From Streptococcus sp. Marseille-Q0941 (lineage in GTDB: Bacteria; Bacillota; Bacilli; Lactobacillales; Streptococcaceae): a DNA stretch of 64,000 nt. The DNA lies in NCBI RefSeq assembly GCF_943736975.1, contig NZ_CALSFO010000003.1, forward strand, positions 124,001 to 188,000, in the 5' to 3' direction. Made by a program: the position numbers and the translations under genes. Positions 1 to 15,319 of this stretch are shown piece after piece (position 1 is the first letter of the stretch; each line of letters starts with the position of its first letter). Below the pieces are notes generated by a model that was given only the letters and a program-made list of their open reading frames with translations, made no database searches and had not been told where the DNA came from.

Positions 1-1
1 C

Positions 2-3484
<3,483 letters not shown>

Positions 3485-3555
3485 AACATCATAGAGTTTT
3501 ATACCATAAAAACTCAAACTCCTAACGGATTGTAATGGAGAAAAACAAACACCTA

Positions 3556-3582
3556 GAGAGGACCTCTTGGTCCTCCCTTTTT
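3556..3582 (+). terminator. Rho-independent terminator after the GH101 gene
   Basis: An AGGACC stem with a TCTT loop and GGTCCT return arm, extended outward with one mismatch, is followed by TTTTT at 3578-3582. It lies upstream of the chosen start of the next gene, so it could also act as an attenuator in that gene's leader. Confidence 0.75.
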
Positions 3583-3592
3583 AAAAGGGAAA

Positions 3593-3618
3593 TGATAACG
3601 CTTACCCAATTTAAGCGT
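3593..3618 (+). promoter_or_regulatory. Candidate CcpA site (cre) and palindrome before the GH20/GH84 gene
   Basis: TGATAACGCTTACC (3593-3606) is close to the Gram-positive cre consensus TGWAANCGNTNNCA. It overlaps a perfect 7-bp inverted repeat, ACGCTTA (3598-3604) and TAAGCGT (3612-3618). Catabolite repression of streptococcal surface glycosidases is established; binding here is inferred. Confidence 0.5.
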
Positions 3619-3636
3619 GGGAAGGAAATAAAGAAA

Positions 3637-6600
3637 ATGGGAAAACATTTTTTTGAGAGACGGTGTCATTACAGTATACGTAAATTTGCTATTGGCGCAG
3701 CTTCTGTTATGATTGGTGCTAGCATTTTTGGTGCTGGCATGGTTCAAGCAGCAGAAACAGAGGGACCTGCAGAGACAGAGGGTACAGTGACACAGGTTCA
3801 GCCCATGGATAAGTTACCAGCAGATCTAGCAGCTGCCATCGAAAAAGCTGAAGCAGCAAATCCAACTGAAACTACGGAAACGAATCCAACTGATGCGGAA
3901 GCTCATCCTGAAAATACTGGACAAGTAGCTCCAAAGCCAGCAGAAACTTCTGCTCCTAAGGAGGAAGTAACTCCAAAACCAGCAGAAACTCCTGCTCCTA
4001 AGGAAGAAGTAGCTCCAACAACTAAACCAGCGGAGAAGCCAGTGACCAAAGATTTGGTTGAAACTCCAGATGTCAACCATTTAGAAAAGGCAACTGCAAC
4101 AGCTTCAAACCATGAAGCCAATACTCCATTTACAGCTGAGAAGGCGATTGATGGAAATCCAGATACTCGATGGGCAACTGACCGTGATGTTGTGAAACCA
4201 ACAATCGAATTTAAGCTTGAAAAGACAACCTTAATTAAGCATGTGGAAATCGATTGGGACCGTCGTGTTCGTGGTGAACAAAATGATCCAAACATCAAAT
4301 CTTGGAACCTCTATTATGCAGGTCAAGACGAAGTCAATGGATCAGGTCCTGGAGAATGGAAGTTAGCCCATCAACGCACAGGAACTCCGGTTCTAGATGA
4401 AAAAGTTGACTTAAAAGAAGCCATTCAAGCAAAATATCTCAAACTGGAAATCACAGATTATCAAGCTGGTACGATGCAATGGAAAAATGTGGGTATCCAA
4501 GAAATTCGCGCCTACTCAAATATACCGGATGCTAGCAAACCAACAGATATTCGTCAAGTTACAGAAATCACTGTTGCTGAAAATGGAAAATCACTTGTAT
4601 TGCCTAAATTGCCTGGTCAAGTTAGTTTGATTGGAAGCAACAAGCAAGGAGTTGTTGACCTAAATAATAAAATCTATACACCTTTGACAGACCAACATGT
4701 CAAAGTGATGGTCCAACAAACCAATGATAACCACACTTTCAGAAAAGAATTCGAAGTTGTTATTAAAGGCTTGCATGCTGATGAAGGTGTTGGAACGAAG
4801 CCTGCAGTTGCACCAGCAGTCCAACAATGGTACGGTACTCAAGGTAAAACTTCTATTACTTCAGAGACGGTCATTTCAGTTGGAGATTCTGGATTTGACA
4901 AAGAGGCTAAATTCTATCAAACAGACCTCGAAAATCGTGGTTTGGAAGTCGCAACAGGTGGTCAAGAAGCACAAAACCGCATTGAGTTTAAAAAGGTTGA
5001 AGACAAGGGCTATGGCAAAGAAGGCTATGGTATCACCATTAAAGATGGCGTTATCACAGTAGAAGCTGCAACCAATACTGGTGCCTTTTATGCAACTCGT
5101 ACCCTCCTTCAAATGGGAGAAAAAGACTTACAGAACGGTGAAATCCGTGATTACCCAAGCTTTAGTCACCGTGGCTTTATGCTAGATACAGGTCGTAAGT
5201 TTATTCCTTATGATACGCTTGTAGATATCATGCTCAACATGGCCTACTACAAGATGAACGATCTTCAATTGCACTTGAACGACAACTATATCTTCCTCGA
5301 TAAACACGTGGAAGGTAAACATCTCAGCCAACAAGAAGAATTGGATTATGTTCTTAAAAATGCTAAGACAGGCTTCCGTGTAGAGACTGATGTTGTCGGT
5401 GAAAATGGTGAGAAATTAACATCTGACGAGCATTACACCAAGGAAGAAATGCAAGAAATTATCAAGTTAGCTAAAGCTTTGCATATCAACCTTGTTCCTG
5501 AAATTGACACACCAGGTCACGCATTATCATTTGTTAAGGTACGTCCAGACTTGATGTATAAGGGCCAACTAAGTGCCAGAAAACACAATGTAGAACGTGT
5601 AGCTATGTTGGACTTGGATAACAAGTACGAAGAAACGCTGGCTTTTGTCAAATCAGTCTATGATAAATTGCTCGATGGTGAAAATGCACCTCTTCGTGGC
5701 GTTTCAACAGTTCATATCGGTACAGATGAGTACTATGGAAGTCCTGAAAGTTATCGTCGTTATGTCAATGATATGATCCAGTACATCAAAGGTAAGGGCT
5801 TAACACCACGTATTTGGGGTTCGCTCTCTGCCAAACAAGGAACTACACCTGTTGATTGGAAAGATGTAGAAGTGGATATCTGGAGTATCCACTGGCAACG
5901 TCCAGCTGCCGCAATTGCTCAGGGTGCTAAGATTATCAATATCACAGATATTCCAACCTATAGTGTTCCAAGTGGAAGCAATAGTCAAGGTGGTTATGGG
6001 GATTATGCCAACTATGAAACTCAATACAACCGCTGGACACCAAATGACTTCTCAACTGGTGGAGGACCACGCCTAGAAGCCTCTAATCCAAATATCCTTG
6101 GTGGTGGTCATGCAGTCTGGAATGACAACATTGACCTCCATGAAACAGGACTTACCTCTTTTGATATCTTTAAACGCTTCTTCAAGAGTATGCAATCAAC
6201 TGCAGAACGCACTTGGGGTTCAGATCGTGCAGCTAAGACCTATGCAGACCGTATCCAACCAACAAGTGTTTATGCACCGCGTTCAAATCCAGATAAGATA
6301 GTAGAAGAAAGCGACCTCTTTACAATTAAAGCAGAAACTATTAAGAAATATCTTGCTAAGAATGTGAAGAAAACAGAAGCAGGATTGAATTTTGAAAAAG
6401 ATTCTAGCATCGAAGGTCTCGTTGGTGATGTTGGTCCGAGTCATGTTTTGAAATTGGATGTGACAGTGACAGGAGACGGAGAGCAAGTCTTCTCAACTAG
6501 TGGAGACAACCAACTTTATCTTGCGGACAAGGATGGCTATCTCGCTTATAAATTTGAACAATTCCATATTCAATTTAATAAGAAACTTGAAAAGAACAAA

Positions 6601-9600
6601 CGTTATCAAATCTCAGTTGTAACCAAACCTCAAGTGACAGAAGTTTATGTAGATGGCGAAAAGGTTGAACGTATTGCAAATCCAGCTCATCCTCGCTTGG
6701 CCCACAATACCTTGGTACTTCCACTTGAAACAATCGGTGGTTTCCAAGGAATCTTGCATAGTGCGGAGTTGTCCAATGAAGCATTTGTAAATCCACGTTT
6801 GATCCCAACAGATCACTTTAGTGTTTCTGCAACTAGTCAGGAAACACCAGGAACAGAAACTGAAGGACCAGTAGAAAAAGCTTTCGATAATGATCCGAAT
6901 ACTTTCTGGCATTCAAAATGGACTGGAGACCGTGCTCCATATACAGTTGCAATGAATTTGAATGCTCCTGAAAAAGTCAATGGTTTGACTTATCTTCCAC
7001 GTCCAGGTGGAGGCAACGGAGTCGTGACCTCTTATGAAATTTATGCTCAAAAAGATGGTCAAATGGTGAAAGTTGCTTCAGGAACTTGGGAAAATAATGC
7101 CAAAGAAAAAACTGTTAATTTTGCGACAGTTGAAACCAACAAGGTAGAATTTAAAGTTCTATCAGGTGTCGCAGGATTTGGTAGTGCTGCAGAAATCCAA
7201 CTACTCAAGCCACTTTCTAATAGTGAATCTGAAGAACCAGTTGCTCCAGAAAAACCAGTGACTCCTGAGAAACCAGTGACCCCAGAACCACCAAAAGTTG
7301 GAGAAGTGGGCGATGGTACAACTGAACTCGCTGATAGTTTTGTAGCTAAGAAGCCAGCTAGTGATGATGTGATTGCTGCTGCGGCACAAAGTCAAGACTA
7401 TCTCAAGAAAGAATACAAGGTATTCCCAACACCACAAAAAGTTACTTATGGTGAAGGTGTTACGAAACTTCAAAAACAAGTTAATCTTGTAATGGGCAAT
7501 CAGTTAGATATTTATACTCGAAACCGCTTGAAGAGTGTCTTGCAAGATCATCAAATTTCTTACACAAGCAGTCAAGCAGCAGTAGCAGGTGCTACCAATA
7601 TCTATCTTGGTGTTCATGGTCAAAATTCACAGGCTGAAAAAGAAATCTCTGGTATTTCTCAAGGACTTTTTGATAAGATTGATGCTTATGCTTTGTCAAT
7701 CAAAAACAATACAATCTCTATCGTCGGTAAAGATACAGATGCTGTCTTCTATGGTTTGACGACTCTTAAACACATGCTTAATGAAAGTGAAGCTCCAGTT
7801 TTACGTAATGTAACAGTTGAAGATTTTGCTGAAATCAAAAACCGTGGCTTTATCGAAGGTTACTATGGAAATCCATGGTCAAATGCTGACCGAGCTGAAC
7901 TCATGCGCTATGGTGGTGACTTGAAGTTGACTCAATACTTCTTTGCACCAAAAGATGATCCATACCACAACAAGAAATGGCGTGAACTTTATCCAGAAGA
8001 AAAATTAGCTGAAATTCGTGAGTTGGCGCGTGTCGGAAACCAAAACAAGACTCGCTATGTTTGGACTATCCACCCATTCATGAACAACCGTATTCGTTTT
8101 GGAAATGATGCTGACTACCAAAAAGACCTTGATACCATTAAGGCTAAATTCACTCAATTGATGGATGTCGGTGTCCGTGAGTTCGGTATTCTAGCTGATG
8201 ATGCTCCAAGCCCAGTTGGTGGCTACAATAGCTACAACCGCTTGATGAAGGACATGACAGATTGGTTGACTGAAAAACAAGCAACTTATGCGGGCCTTCG
8301 TAAGGAAATGATCTTCGTTCCAGGTCAGTATTGGGGTAATGGTCGTGAAGATGAATTGAGATCTCTAAATGAAAATCTTCCAACTTCAACTTCTATGACC
8401 CTTACTGGTGGTAAGATTTGGGGTGAAGTATCAGAAAACTTCCTTACAAACCTTAAGAACAACCTAACTGCAGGTGGTAAGACTTACCGTCCAGTTTCTC
8501 TATGGGTCAACTGGCCTGTTACAGACAACTCTAAACAACACTTAATCTTGGGTGGTGGTGAGAAATTCCTTCATCCAAATGTGGACCCAAGTCTCCTTTC
8601 AGGTATCATGTTGAATCCAATGCAACAATCTGAGCCTTCTAAGATTGCCCTTTTCTCTGCGGCTCAGTATGCATGGAAACAATGGAAGTCTGAAGAAGAA
8701 GCTAAGAAAATAAATGATATCGCCTTCAACTTTGTTGAAACTGGTAAGTTTACAGATAGTGAAACATCTGTTGCCTTCCGTGAACTTGGTAAACATATGA
8801 TCAACCAAAACATGGATAATCGTGTCGTCAAACTGGAAGAATCTGTAGACTTGGCTCCAAAATTAACAGACTTCCTGACCAAGCTTAAAGCAGGTCAGGA
8901 TGTGACTGCCGAACGTGCAGCCTTGCGAGCTGAATTTGCCAAGATTAAAGAAGCAGCCGAACTTTACAAAGCATCAGGCGATAAAAAAATGGTTGCCCAA
9001 ATCCACTATTGGTTGGATAACGCAATCGACCAAATGAATGCTCTCGATGCCTTCCTTACAGGAACTGAAGCCATGGCTACAAACGATGCAGCCAAACTCT
9101 GGGATAGCTACTATAAAGGTTTGAAATTGTACGAACAGTCTCAAACTCATACCTTCCATTATGTAGACCATATGGAAAAAGCTGAATTGGGTGTCCAACA
9201 TATCCGTCCATTCTTACTTGGTCTTCGTGAAGTATTGGCAACTGAAGTTCAAAAAGCCTTGCACCCTGACCAAGTGATCAGCACCTTTATCACAAACCGT
9301 ACAGGTGTAGAAGGTGGACTTGCTGAAGTTACTGATGGAGATTTAGGAACACATGCCCTTATCAAATCACCAAACAGTATCCAAACGGGTGACTATATTG
9401 GTTTGAAATTTAATAAGGCTGTTCCAATCCAAAACTTGACATTTGCAATGGGAACTCAAGCAAATCCACGCGATACCTTTAACAATGCTAAAGTTGAGTA
9501 CCTCAATAAAAATGATCAATGGGTAACACTTTCAGAACCAAGCTACACTGGTAATGAGCCTCTTCTTAAATTTGAAAATCTCAATATCAATGCTAAAGCT

Positions 9601-12177
9601 GTTCGAATGATTGCCACTTCTAATCGTGATAATACTTGGTTTGCTGTACGAGAAATCGCTGTGAATCGTCCTGTAGAAGTAAGTCGTCCTAAACAGACAG
9701 CTACAGTGACCATCAGTCCAAATCTCATGTACAAGTACAACACGACAGTTGCTCAGATTACAGATGGTCGTGATAATACTGAAGCTATGCTTGCAAATGC
9801 TGATCGCACGGATACAACTCCTGTCGATGGTTGGATTCAACTTGACTTGGGCGAAGTCAAACCTGTAACTAAGGTTCGTCTCGTTCAAGGTTCTGGAGAT
9901 AAATTGGCAGAAGGTGTTCTTGAGTATTCTACAGATGGAAATTCATGGCAAGAATTGGATCGTTTAGCTGGTGAACAAACCAAAGAAATTGAAACTCCAA
10001 TTTCAGCTCGTTACATTCGTGTTCGTAATACCAAGAATATCAATCTATGGTGGCGTATCGCTGACTTCTCAGTTGAGACACGTGCTGGAAATAGTGAGAT
10101 GACAGATACCAATGTTGAAAGCTTGAAATCAACTCCAGTATATGACAGTCTCGGTCGTTATGACATGCAAATTCCAAGTGGAACTAAGCTTCCAGCTCAT
10201 AGCTACTTGGGTATGAAGCTAGACCGTCTACACCAAGCTGAAAGTATTCAGGCTATTGGTATTGGAAATCCAGCCCTTGACTTGGAATTCTCTCCAAATG
10301 CACAAGAATGGTATCCAGCTAATCAAGTAACAGATAAGTCCTTGGTACGTTATGCTCGTTTGGTGAATAAGACTGACCAAGAACAAGCAGTGACAGCAAC
10401 ATCTCTACTTGTTAAGACAAAAGAAGTTCAACCAACCAAACTTGATTCTACATCTATGGGAATAGATGCCTATTATGGTGCAAATGATGTTCGCAAGATC
10501 AAGAATTTGGATCAGTTGTTTGATGGTGTCTACAATAACTTTGTAGAGTTCTCTGATTATGCACATAAAGATGGTCACATTACCTTGAAACTTGGTAGCG
10601 AACGTGAAATCAAGAAGATTAGAGCTTATATCCAAGATGGTACGAAGAACTATCTTCGTGATGGTAAGATTCAGGTTAGCCAAGATGGCAAGACTTGGAC
10701 TGACGTTGTGACAGTTGGTGATGGCCTTGCAAATGACATGCATGATGATTCATTGACAGATGGATGGACACATGATTCTAAGATGCCTGGAAATCGCTAC
10801 ATCGAGGGTGAACTTGCAAGTCCAGTGAAAGCCAATTATCTACGTGTTCTCTTCACTGCTAACTACGACGCTCGTTTTGTCGGATTTACTGAATTAGTCA
10901 TCAATGATGGTGAATTTGTGAAACCTATCAACGACCCAACGGTTCAAGGAAATGGTGGAGAAAGTAGAGGCAACCTTTACACCAATCTTGTAGATGGCAA
11001 AGTCTTGACAAGCTATAAGGCTGAGAAAGGCCAAGGTGAGTTGGTTTACCACTTATCAGAACCAACAGATGCTAACCATATCCGACTTGTTTCTAGTCTT
11101 CCTCAAGGAGTAGTGGCTCGCGTACTGGCTCGCACTCTTAAAACAGACAGAGACGGTGCTTGGACAGATTTAGGCACAATTACCTCAAGCTTCCAAACAT
11201 TTGCAGTGAGAGATAAAGCTCCGTTACTTGATGTTAAACTCATTTGGGAAGGTGACAAACCAGAGTTCTATGAAATGACTACTTACTACCAAGAACTTTC
11301 AGAAGAACCTGAGCAACCAACTCCAGATCCAAAACCAACCCCAGATCCACAACCAACCCCAGATCCAGAGCCAACTCCAGATCCAGAACCAACCCCAGAT
11401 CCAGAGCCAACTCCAGATCCGAAACCAACTCCAGATCCGAAACCAACTCCAGATCCAGAGCCAACTCCAGATCCAGAGCCAACTCCAGATCCGAAACCAA
11501 GTCCAGATCCAGAGCCAACTCCAGATCCGAAACCAACTCCAGATCCAGAGCCAACTCCAGATCCGAAACCAACCCCAGATCCAGAGCCAACTCCAGATCC
11601 GAAACCAACTCCAGACCCAGAGCCAACTCCAGATCCGAAACCAACTCCAGATCCAGAGCCAACTCCAGATCCAAAACCAACCCCAGATCCAGAGCCAACT
11701 CCAGATCCGAAACCAACTCCAGATCCGAAACCAACTCCTGAACCTGAAGTCCTTTCAAGTAAGGGAGATCAACAACCACCAGTAGTTGAAATTCCAGAAT
11801 TCAAAGGTGGAGTTAATGCTGTAGAAGCGGCGGTTCATGAAATTCCAGAGTTCAAGGGCGGCGTTAATTGGGTTGAAGCGGACAAGAATGAGCTTCCAGA
11901 ATTCAAGGGCGGCGTTAATTGGGTTGAAGCAGCTAAGAATGAGGTTCCAGAATATAAAGAACCTGTTGCAAACCCAGCTACACCACTTGCGGATCACAAG
12001 CAAACTTCAAGTTCAACAAGTCAAAAACAAGAACAAGAAGGACCAAATGCACCAGCTACTGAAGCTAAAGGCCAGCTTCCAGCAACTGGTGAGCAAGATT
12101 CAGCAGGCTTAGCCTTCCTAGCAAGTCTTGGATTGGTTCTATCTGCAACCTTTATCAAAAAAGGGAAAGAAGATTAA
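3637..12177 (+). CDS. Sortase-anchored multimodular glycosidase with GH20 and GH84 catalytic domains
   Basis: A 2846-residue surface protein. The ATG at 3637 is chosen because a GGAAGGA ribosome site and a YSIRK-type signal peptide ([12 protein letters not shown]) follow normal spacing; an upstream ATG at 3535 would translate through a terminator hairpin. Order of modules (residues from 3637): signal peptide, low-complexity Ala/Pro/Glu region, F5/8-type C domain (~146-300), GH20 beta-hexosaminidase-type domain (~450-870) with the catalytic pair Asp697-Glu698 in HIGTDEYYG, laminin-G-like domain (~890-1055), a second F5/8 C domain (~1060-1190), GH84 O-GlcNAcase/NagH-type domain (~1255-1700) with GFIEGYYG and Asp1521-Asp1522 in LADDAP, several further F5/8-type modules, PTPDP tract, EFKGGVN repeats and LPATG at 12076-12090. 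It likely removes beta-linked GlcNAc, or lacto-N-biose-type units for GH20, from host glycans. The exact linkage cannot be read from sequence. Confidence 0.93.
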   Translation: MGKHFFERRCHYSIRKFAIGAASVMIGASIFGAGMVQAAETEGPAETEGTVTQVQPMDKLPADLAAAIEKAEAANPTETTETNPTDAEAHPENTGQVAPKPAETSAPKEEVTPKPAETPAPKEEVAPTTKPAEKPVTKDLVETPDVNHLEKATATASNHEANTPFTAEKAIDGNPDTRWATDRDVVKPTIEFKLEKTTLIKHVEIDWDRRVRGEQNDPNIKSWNLYYAGQDEVNGSGPGEWKLAHQRTGTPVLDEKVDLKEAIQAKYLKLEITDYQAGTMQWKNVGIQEIRAYSNIPDASKPTDIRQVTEITVAENGKSLVLPKLPGQVSLIGSNKQGVVDLNNKIYTPLTDQHVKVMVQQTNDNHTFRKEFEVVIKGLHADEGVGTKPAVAPAVQQWYGTQGKTSITSETVISVGDSGFDKEAKFYQTDLENRGLEVATGGQEAQNRIEFKKVEDKGYGKEGYGITIKDGVITVEAATNTGAFYATRTLLQMGEKDLQNGEIRDYPSFSHRGFMLDTGRKFIPYDTLVDIMLNMAYYKMNDLQLHLNDNYIFLDKHVEGKHLSQQEELDYVLKNAKTGFRVETDVVGENGEKLTSDEHYTKEEMQEIIKLAKALHINLVPEIDTPGHALSFVKVRPDLMYKGQLSARKHNVERVAMLDLDNKYEETLAFVKSVYDKLLDGENAPLRGVSTVHIGTDEYYGSPESYRRYVNDMIQYIKGKGLTPRIWGSLSAKQGTTPVDWKDVEVDIWSIHWQRPAAAIAQGAKIINITDIPTYSVPSGSNSQGGYGDYANYETQYNRWTPNDFSTGGGPRLEASNPNILGGGHAVWNDNIDLHETGLTSFDIFKRFFKSMQSTAERTWGSDRAAKTYADRIQPTSVYAPRSNPDKIVEESDLFTIKAETIKKYLAKNVKKTEAGLNFEKDSSIEGLVGDVGPSHVLKLDVTVTGDGEQVFSTSGDNQLYLADKDGYLAYKFEQFHIQFNKKLEKNKRYQISVVTKPQVTEVYVDGEKVERIANPAHPRLAHNTLVLPLETIGGFQGILHSAELSNEAFVNPRLIPTDHFSVSATSQETPGTETEGPVEKAFDNDPNTFWHSKWTGDRAPYTVAMNLNAPEKVNGLTYLPRPGGGNGVVTSYEIYAQKDGQMVKVASGTWENNAKEKTVNFATVETNKVEFKVLSGVAGFGSAAEIQLLKPLSNSESEEPVAPEKPVTPEKPVTPEPPKVGEVGDGTTELADSFVAKKPASDDVIAAAAQSQDYLKKEYKVFPTPQKVTYGEGVTKLQKQVNLVMGNQLDIYTRNRLKSVLQDHQISYTSSQAAVAGATNIYLGVHGQNSQAEKEISGISQGLFDKIDAYALSIKNNTISIVGKDTDAVFYGLTTLKHMLNESEAPVLRNVTVEDFAEIKNRGFIEGYYGNPWSNADRAELMRYGGDLKLTQYFFAPKDDPYHNKKWRELYPEEKLAEIRELARVGNQNKTRYVWTIHPFMNNRIRFGNDADYQKDLDTIKAKFTQLMDVGVREFGILADDAPSPVGGYNSYNRLMKDMTDWLTEKQATYAGLRKEMIFVPGQYWGNGREDELRSLNENLPTSTSMTLTGGKIWGEVSENFLTNLKNNLTAGGKTYRPVSLWVNWPVTDNSKQHLILGGGEKFLHPNVDPSLLSGIMLNPMQQSEPSKIALFSAAQYAWKQWKSEEEAKKINDIAFNFVETGKFTDSETSVAFRELGKHMINQNMDNRVVKLEESVDLAPKLTDFLTKLKAGQDVTAERAALRAEFAKIKEAAELYKASGDKKMVAQIHYWLDNAIDQMNALDAFLTGTEAMATNDAAKLWDSYYKGLKLYEQSQTHTFHYVDHMEKAELGVQHIRPFLLGLREVLATEVQKALHPDQVISTFITNRTGVEGGLAEVTDGDLGTHALIKSPNSIQTGDYIGLKFNKAVPIQNLTFAMGTQANPRDTFNNAKVEYLNKNDQWVTLSEPSYTGNEPLLKFENLNINAKAVRMIATSNRDNTWFAVREIAVNRPVEVSRPKQTATVTISPNLMYKYNTTVAQITDGRDNTEAMLANADRTDTTPVDGWIQLDLGEVKPVTKVRLVQGSGDKLAEGVLEYSTDGNSWQELDRLAGEQTKEIETPISARYIRVRNTKNINLWWRIADFSVETRAGNSEMTDTNVESLKSTPVYDSLGRYDMQIPSGTKLPAHSYLGMKLDRLHQAESIQAIGIGNPALDLEFSPNAQEWYPANQVTDKSLVRYARLVNKTDQEQAVTATSLLVKTKEVQPTKLDSTSMGIDAYYGANDVRKIKNLDQLFDGVYNNFVEFSDYAHKDGHITLKLGSEREIKKIRAYIQDGTKNYLRDGKIQVSQDGKTWTDVVTVGDGLANDMHDDSLTDGWTHDSKMPGNRYIEGELASPVKANYLRVLFTANYDARFVGFTELVINDGEFVKPINDPTVQGNGGESRGNLYTNLVDGKVLTSYKAEKGQGELVYHLSEPTDANHIRLVSSLPQGVVARVLARTLKTDRDGAWTDLGTITSSFQTFAVRDKAPLLDVKLIWEGDKPEFYEMTTYYQELSEEPEQPTPDPKPTPDPQPTPDPEPTPDPEPTPDPEPTPDPKPTPDPKPTPDPEPTPDPEPTPDPKPSPDPEPTPDPKPTPDPEPTPDPKPTPDPEPTPDPKPTPDPEPTPDPKPTPDPEPTPDPKPTPDPEPTPDPKPTPDPKPTPEPEVLSSKGDQQPPVVEIPEFKGGVNAVEAAVHEIPEFKGGVNWVEADKNELPEFKGGVNWVEAAKNEVPEYKEPVANPATPLADHKQTSSSTSQKQEQEGPNAPATEAKGQLPATGEQDSAGLAFLASLGLVLSATFIKKGKED
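11318..11741 (+). repeat. Pro-rich PTPDP(E/K) repeat tract in the GH20/GH84 protein
   Basis: About 23 in-frame copies of an 18-nt unit encoding [12 protein letters not shown] or a single PTPDPQ. It is nearly identical to the tract at 2618-2899 and longer. Length variation by slippage or recombination is expected. Confidence 0.95.
11788..11950 (+). repeat. EFKGGVN tandem repeats in the GH20/GH84 protein
   Basis: Three [18 protein letters not shown] units plus a terminal VPEYKE. They are nearly identical in DNA to the units at 2938-3252, and the ~45 bases before them are also shared between the two genes. Confidence 0.93.
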
Positions 12178-12210
12178 GTACGAATCTTCTTTCGATGCAG
12201 AATAGCTTGT

Positions 12211-12260
12211 TTTAATCATAAAAAACCAGGGACAATAGTTCCTGGTTTTTTATGATTAAA
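12211..12260. terminator. Perfect 20-bp inverted repeat, bidirectional terminator
   Basis: Arms 12211-12230 and 12241-12260 are exact reverse complements around a 10-base loop. An A-tract and a T-tract lie inside the stem, so it can stop transcription from both sides. It lies between the glycosidase gene and the convergent small gene. Confidence 0.85.
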
Positions 12261-12263
12261 ATG

Positions 12264-12289
12264 AAAAAAACCAACGGAGTAACCGTTGG
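12264..12289 (-). terminator. Terminator of the minus-strand small gene
   Basis: CCAACGG (12271-12277), a 5-base loop and CCGTTGG (12283-12289). Read on the minus strand, the stem is followed by a run of seven T. Confidence 0.8.
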
Positions 12290-12302
12290 TATTGAGAAAT
12301 GC

Positions 12303-12704
12303 TTAAGATGCTCCGTTAGTAGCGCTAACTCCTGCTTCAGTAGTTGGAGGATTTACTGAAGAATCAGATGGCTCATTTTTTTGAGAATTGTTATCTGATT
12401 TTGTATCTTCTCTTTTGCTAGGAGTTTGAAGGTCTTCTTTTTGAGTCGTTTCTTGATTGTTGGATGGACTTTGTGCAGGAGCATTGGATTCAGCGGGAGC
12501 TTCCTTTTGAACTTCCTTGATGATGGTTGTTTGTGGAGTCGTATCTTTATGATCCTTGTTTTTATCTAAAGCATTCATGATAGTGATACTAGCTGTAATC
12601 AAACCAAGGATACTGGCTAAAGTTGCAATTGTTTTTTGAAAGACGGTAAAGCCTTTTTTTAGATGTTCAGTTTTAGGTTTTGATTTTCTGCGATAGTTAG
12701 ACAT
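12303..12704 (-). CDS. Small single-pass membrane protein with a hydrophilic tail
   Basis: 133 residues. The start at 12704 follows TAAAAGGAGAGA; an upstream ATG in frame (12740) has no such site. A basic N-terminus (SNYRRKSKPKTEHLKK) precedes one hydrophobic segment at about residues 25-47 (IATLASILGLITASITI). The rest is a Gln/Asn/Ser/Thr/Pro-rich low-complexity tail that is probably extracellular. It resembles small streptococcal proteins annotated DUF6556, but this is from memory and moderate. It is a single gene with its own terminator, convergent to the glycosidase. No function can be assigned. Confidence 0.75.
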   Translation of the reverse strand: MSNYRRKSKPKTEHLKKGFTVFQKTIATLASILGLITASITIMNALDKNKDHKDTTPQTTIIKEVQKEAPAESNAPAQSPSNNQETTQKEDLQTPSKREDTKSDNNSQKNEPSDSSVNPPTTEAGVSATNGAS

Positions 12705-12780
12705 AATTTCTCTCCTTTTACCATGCTTCATTATACCCAAAATCTTTAAAAAAAACTTAAATGAACCTGAACGGCATTTC

Positions 12781-12809
12781 TTGTCGCCTGAACTGTTTCA
12801 TGTTACAAT
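12781..12809 (+). promoter_or_regulatory. Promoter of the cysteine desulfurase-thiI operon
   Basis: TTGTCG (12781-12786), a 17-base spacer and TACAAT (12804-12809), with TG one base before the -10. Confidence 0.7.
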
Positions 12810-12841
12810 AGAAGGAGTGATTTTAGAAAGCGTGAGAAACA

Positions 12842-13984
12842 ATGATTTACTTTGATAATTCGGCTACGACCAAGCCTTATCCTGAAGTACTTGAAACCTA
12901 TATGCAGGTGTCTGCAAAAATTATTGGTAATCCATCTAGCCTTCATCGTTTGGGGGACCAATCTACCAGAATTTTAGAAGCTTCTCGACAGCAGATTGCA
13001 GATTTAATTGGTAAGAAAAGCGAAGAAATCTACTTTACATCTGGTGGCACCGAAGGGGATAACTGGGTTATCAAAGGTGTGGCTTTTGAAAAAGCGCAAT
13101 TTGGTAAACACATTATTGTGTCTGACATTGAACATCCAGCGGTTAAGGAATCAGCTCTTTGGCTGAAGACTCAAGGATTTGAGGTAGATTTTGCACCTGT
13201 AGATGAGAGAGGATTTGTAGATGTAGCTGCCTTAGCAAGTCTACTTCGTCCGGATACAACGCTAGTCTCTGTTATGGCAGTTAACAATGAAATCGGCTCA
13301 ATCCAGCCTATTGAAGCTATTTCAGAACTATTAGCTGATAAGCCAACTATTTCTTTCCATGTGGATGCGGTTCAAGCCTTGGCTAAGATTCCAACAGAAA
13401 AGTATTTGACAGACCGAGTGGATTTTGCAACCTTCTCGAGTCACAAGTTCCACGGTGTTCGTGGTGTTGGATTTGTCTATATCAAGTCAGGTAAGAAAAT
13501 TACGCCACTTTTAACTGGTGGTGGCCAAGAGCGTGATTATCGCTCAACTACTGAGAATGTAGCAGGTATTGCAGCGACTGCTAAGGCACTCCGTTTGTCG
13601 ATGGAAAATTTAGACGTGTTTTCTTCTAAGACAGCCCAGATGAAGGAAGTCATCCGTCAAGCCCTTCTTGAATATCCAGATATTTTTGTTTTCTCAGGTG
13701 AGGAAGACTTTGCTCCTCATATTCTGACCTTTGGGATTAAGGGTGTCCGTGGTGAAGTCATTGTTCATGCATTTGAAGACTATGATATTTTCATTTCCAC
13801 AACCTCTGCTTGCTCGTCCAAGGCAGGAAAACCTGCTGGTACCTTGATTGCTATGGGGGTTGAAAAAGAGAAGGCCCAGTCAGCAGTCCGCCTCAGCCTG
13901 GACCTAGAAAATGACATGAGTCAAGTTGAGCAATTTTTGACCAAGCTAAAATTAATTTACAATCAAACTAGAAAAGTGAGATAG
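12842..13984 (+). CDS. Cysteine desulfurase (NifS/IscS class V aminotransferase fold)
   Basis: 380 residues. A PLP enzyme that converts cysteine to alanine and passes the sulfur on as a persulfide. The PLP lysine is Lys202 in SSHKFHG, and the sulfur-carrying cysteine is Cys324 in the loop TSACSSK. The N-terminus [12 protein letters not shown] and the HVDAVQ motif are typical. It is followed after 8 bases by thiI, so its likely role is to supply sulfur for tRNA 4-thiouridine rather than general Fe-S assembly. Such a dedicated NifS next to thiI is a known arrangement (NifZ-ThiI in Bacillus). The ribosome site is weak. Confidence 0.93.
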   Translation: MIYFDNSATTKPYPEVLETYMQVSAKIIGNPSSLHRLGDQSTRILEASRQQIADLIGKKSEEIYFTSGGTEGDNWVIKGVAFEKAQFGKHIIVSDIEHPAVKESALWLKTQGFEVDFAPVDERGFVDVAALASLLRPDTTLVSVMAVNNEIGSIQPIEAISELLADKPTISFHVDAVQALAKIPTEKYLTDRVDFATFSSHKFHGVRGVGFVYIKSGKKITPLLTGGGQERDYRSTTENVAGIAATAKALRLSMENLDVFSSKTAQMKEVIRQALLEYPDIFVFSGEEDFAPHILTFGIKGVRGEVIVHAFEDYDIFISTTSACSSKAGKPAGTLIAMGVEKEKAQSAVRLSLDLENDMSQVEQFLTKLKLIYNQTRKVR

Positions 13985-13992
13985 GAGTATTC

Positions 13993-15207
13993 ATGCAGTA
14001 TTCAGAAATTATGATTCGCTACGGGGAACTGTCAACCAAAGGTAAAAACCGGATGCGTTTCATTAATAAACTACGTAATAATATCTCAGACGTTTTATCT
14101 ATCTATCCTCAAGTCAAGGTTACTGCTGATCGTGACCGTGCCCATGCTTATCTCAATGGTGCTGATTATGAACCAGTAGCTGAGTCACTCAAACAAGTTT
14201 TCGGGATTCAAAACTTTTCACCAGTGTATAAGGTTGAAAAATCTGTAGAGGTTCTTAAATCTGCTGTCCAAGAGATTATGCAGGACATCTATAAGGAAGG
14301 CATGACCTTTAAGATCTCTAGCAAACGTAGTGATCACAACTTTGAACTGGATAGTCGTGAACTCAACCAAGTTCTTGGTGGTGCTGTTTTTGATGCCATT
14401 CCAAATGTACAAGCCCAGATGAAAAATCCCGATATCAATCTGCAAGTGGAGATTCGTGAAGAGGCGGCTTATCTTTCCTATGAGACCATTCGTGGTGCGG
14501 GTGGTCTACCAGTTGGAACTTCTGGGAAAGGTATGCTCATGTTATCAGGAGGAATTGACTCGCCTGTAGCAGGTTATCTTGCACTGAAACGTGGAGTGGA
14601 TATTGAAGCTGTTCACTTTGCTAGTCCACCATATACTAGTCCCGGTGCCCTCAAGAAAGCTCAGGATTTGACCCGTAAATTGACTAAGTTCGGTGGGAAT
14701 ATCCAGTTTATCGAAGTACCTTTCACTGAGATCCAAGAAGAAATTAAAGCCAAAGCTCCAGAAGCCTATCTTATGACTTTGACACGTCGCTTTATGATGC
14801 GGATTACCGACCGTATCCGTGAAGTGAGAAACGGTTTGGTCATTATCAATGGTGAAAGTCTTGGTCAGGTAGCAAGCCAAACTCTTGAAAGTATGCAGGC
14901 TATCAATGCCGTGACCAATACACCAATTATTCGTCCAGTTGTGACCATGGATAAGTTGGAAATTATTGATATTGCTCAGGAAATTGACACCTTTGAAATT
15001 TCTATCCAACCTTTTGAAGACTGCTGTACGATTTTTGCGCCTGATCGTCCGAAAACAAATCCAAAGATTAAGAATGCCGAACAGTATGAAACACGTATGG
15101 ATGTTGAAGGCTTAGTTGAGCGAGCAGTGGCAGGGATTATGATCACAGAAATCACACCGCAAGCCGAAAAAGATGCTGTCGATGAATTAATTGAAGATCT
15201 TCTTTAA
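13993..15207 (+). CDS. thiI: tRNA uracil 4-sulfurtransferase ThiI
   Basis: 404 residues. It activates uridine 8 of tRNA with ATP and inserts sulfur, and it can also feed thiamine thiazole sulfur in some bacteria. N-terminal ferredoxin-like and THUMP domains (~1-165) are followed by a PP-loop ATP-pyrophosphatase domain with [12 protein letters not shown] at about residue 185. The protein ends at ~404 without the C-terminal rhodanese domain of E. coli ThiI, as is usual in Firmicutes, so the adjacent cysteine desulfurase probably delivers sulfur directly. It starts at an ATG after AGGAG and is followed by a terminator. Confidence 0.96.
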   Translation: MQYSEIMIRYGELSTKGKNRMRFINKLRNNISDVLSIYPQVKVTADRDRAHAYLNGADYEPVAESLKQVFGIQNFSPVYKVEKSVEVLKSAVQEIMQDIYKEGMTFKISSKRSDHNFELDSRELNQVLGGAVFDAIPNVQAQMKNPDINLQVEIREEAAYLSYETIRGAGGLPVGTSGKGMLMLSGGIDSPVAGYLALKRGVDIEAVHFASPPYTSPGALKKAQDLTRKLTKFGGNIQFIEVPFTEIQEEIKAKAPEAYLMTLTRRFMMRITDRIREVRNGLVIINGESLGQVASQTLESMQAINAVTNTPIIRPVVTMDKLEIIDIAQEIDTFEISIQPFEDCCTIFAPDRPKTNPKIKNAEQYETRMDVEGLVERAVAGIMITEITPQAEKDAVDELIEDLL

Positions 15208-15220
15208 TGAGAATACAACT

Positions 15221-15268
15221 AAAAGTTAGTTTTTATCCTTAATTTGGACGGAAACTGACTTTTTTTCT
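15221..15268 (+). terminator. Terminator after thiI
   Basis: An 18-bp stem with G-U pairs (15221-15238 with 15246-15263) around a 7-base loop, followed by T residues. It overlaps the -35 region of the next promoter. Confidence 0.8.
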
Positions 15269-15284
15269 ATTTTTATGCTATAAT
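15256..15284 (+). promoter_or_regulatory. Extended -10 promoter of the esterase/ATP-grasp operon
   Basis: TGCTATAAT at 15276-15284 is an extended -10. The -35 (TGACTT, 15256-15261) is weak and lies in the thiI terminator. Confidence 0.65.
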
Positions 15285-15319
15285 AAGGTAAAATTTTGAA
15301 TATAGAGAGTTTTCTGACA

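Noticed and set aside
3535..3636. Earlier ATG for the GH20/GH84 protein
   Set aside because: It would translate through a terminator hairpin and put 34 residues before a normal YSIRK signal peptide.
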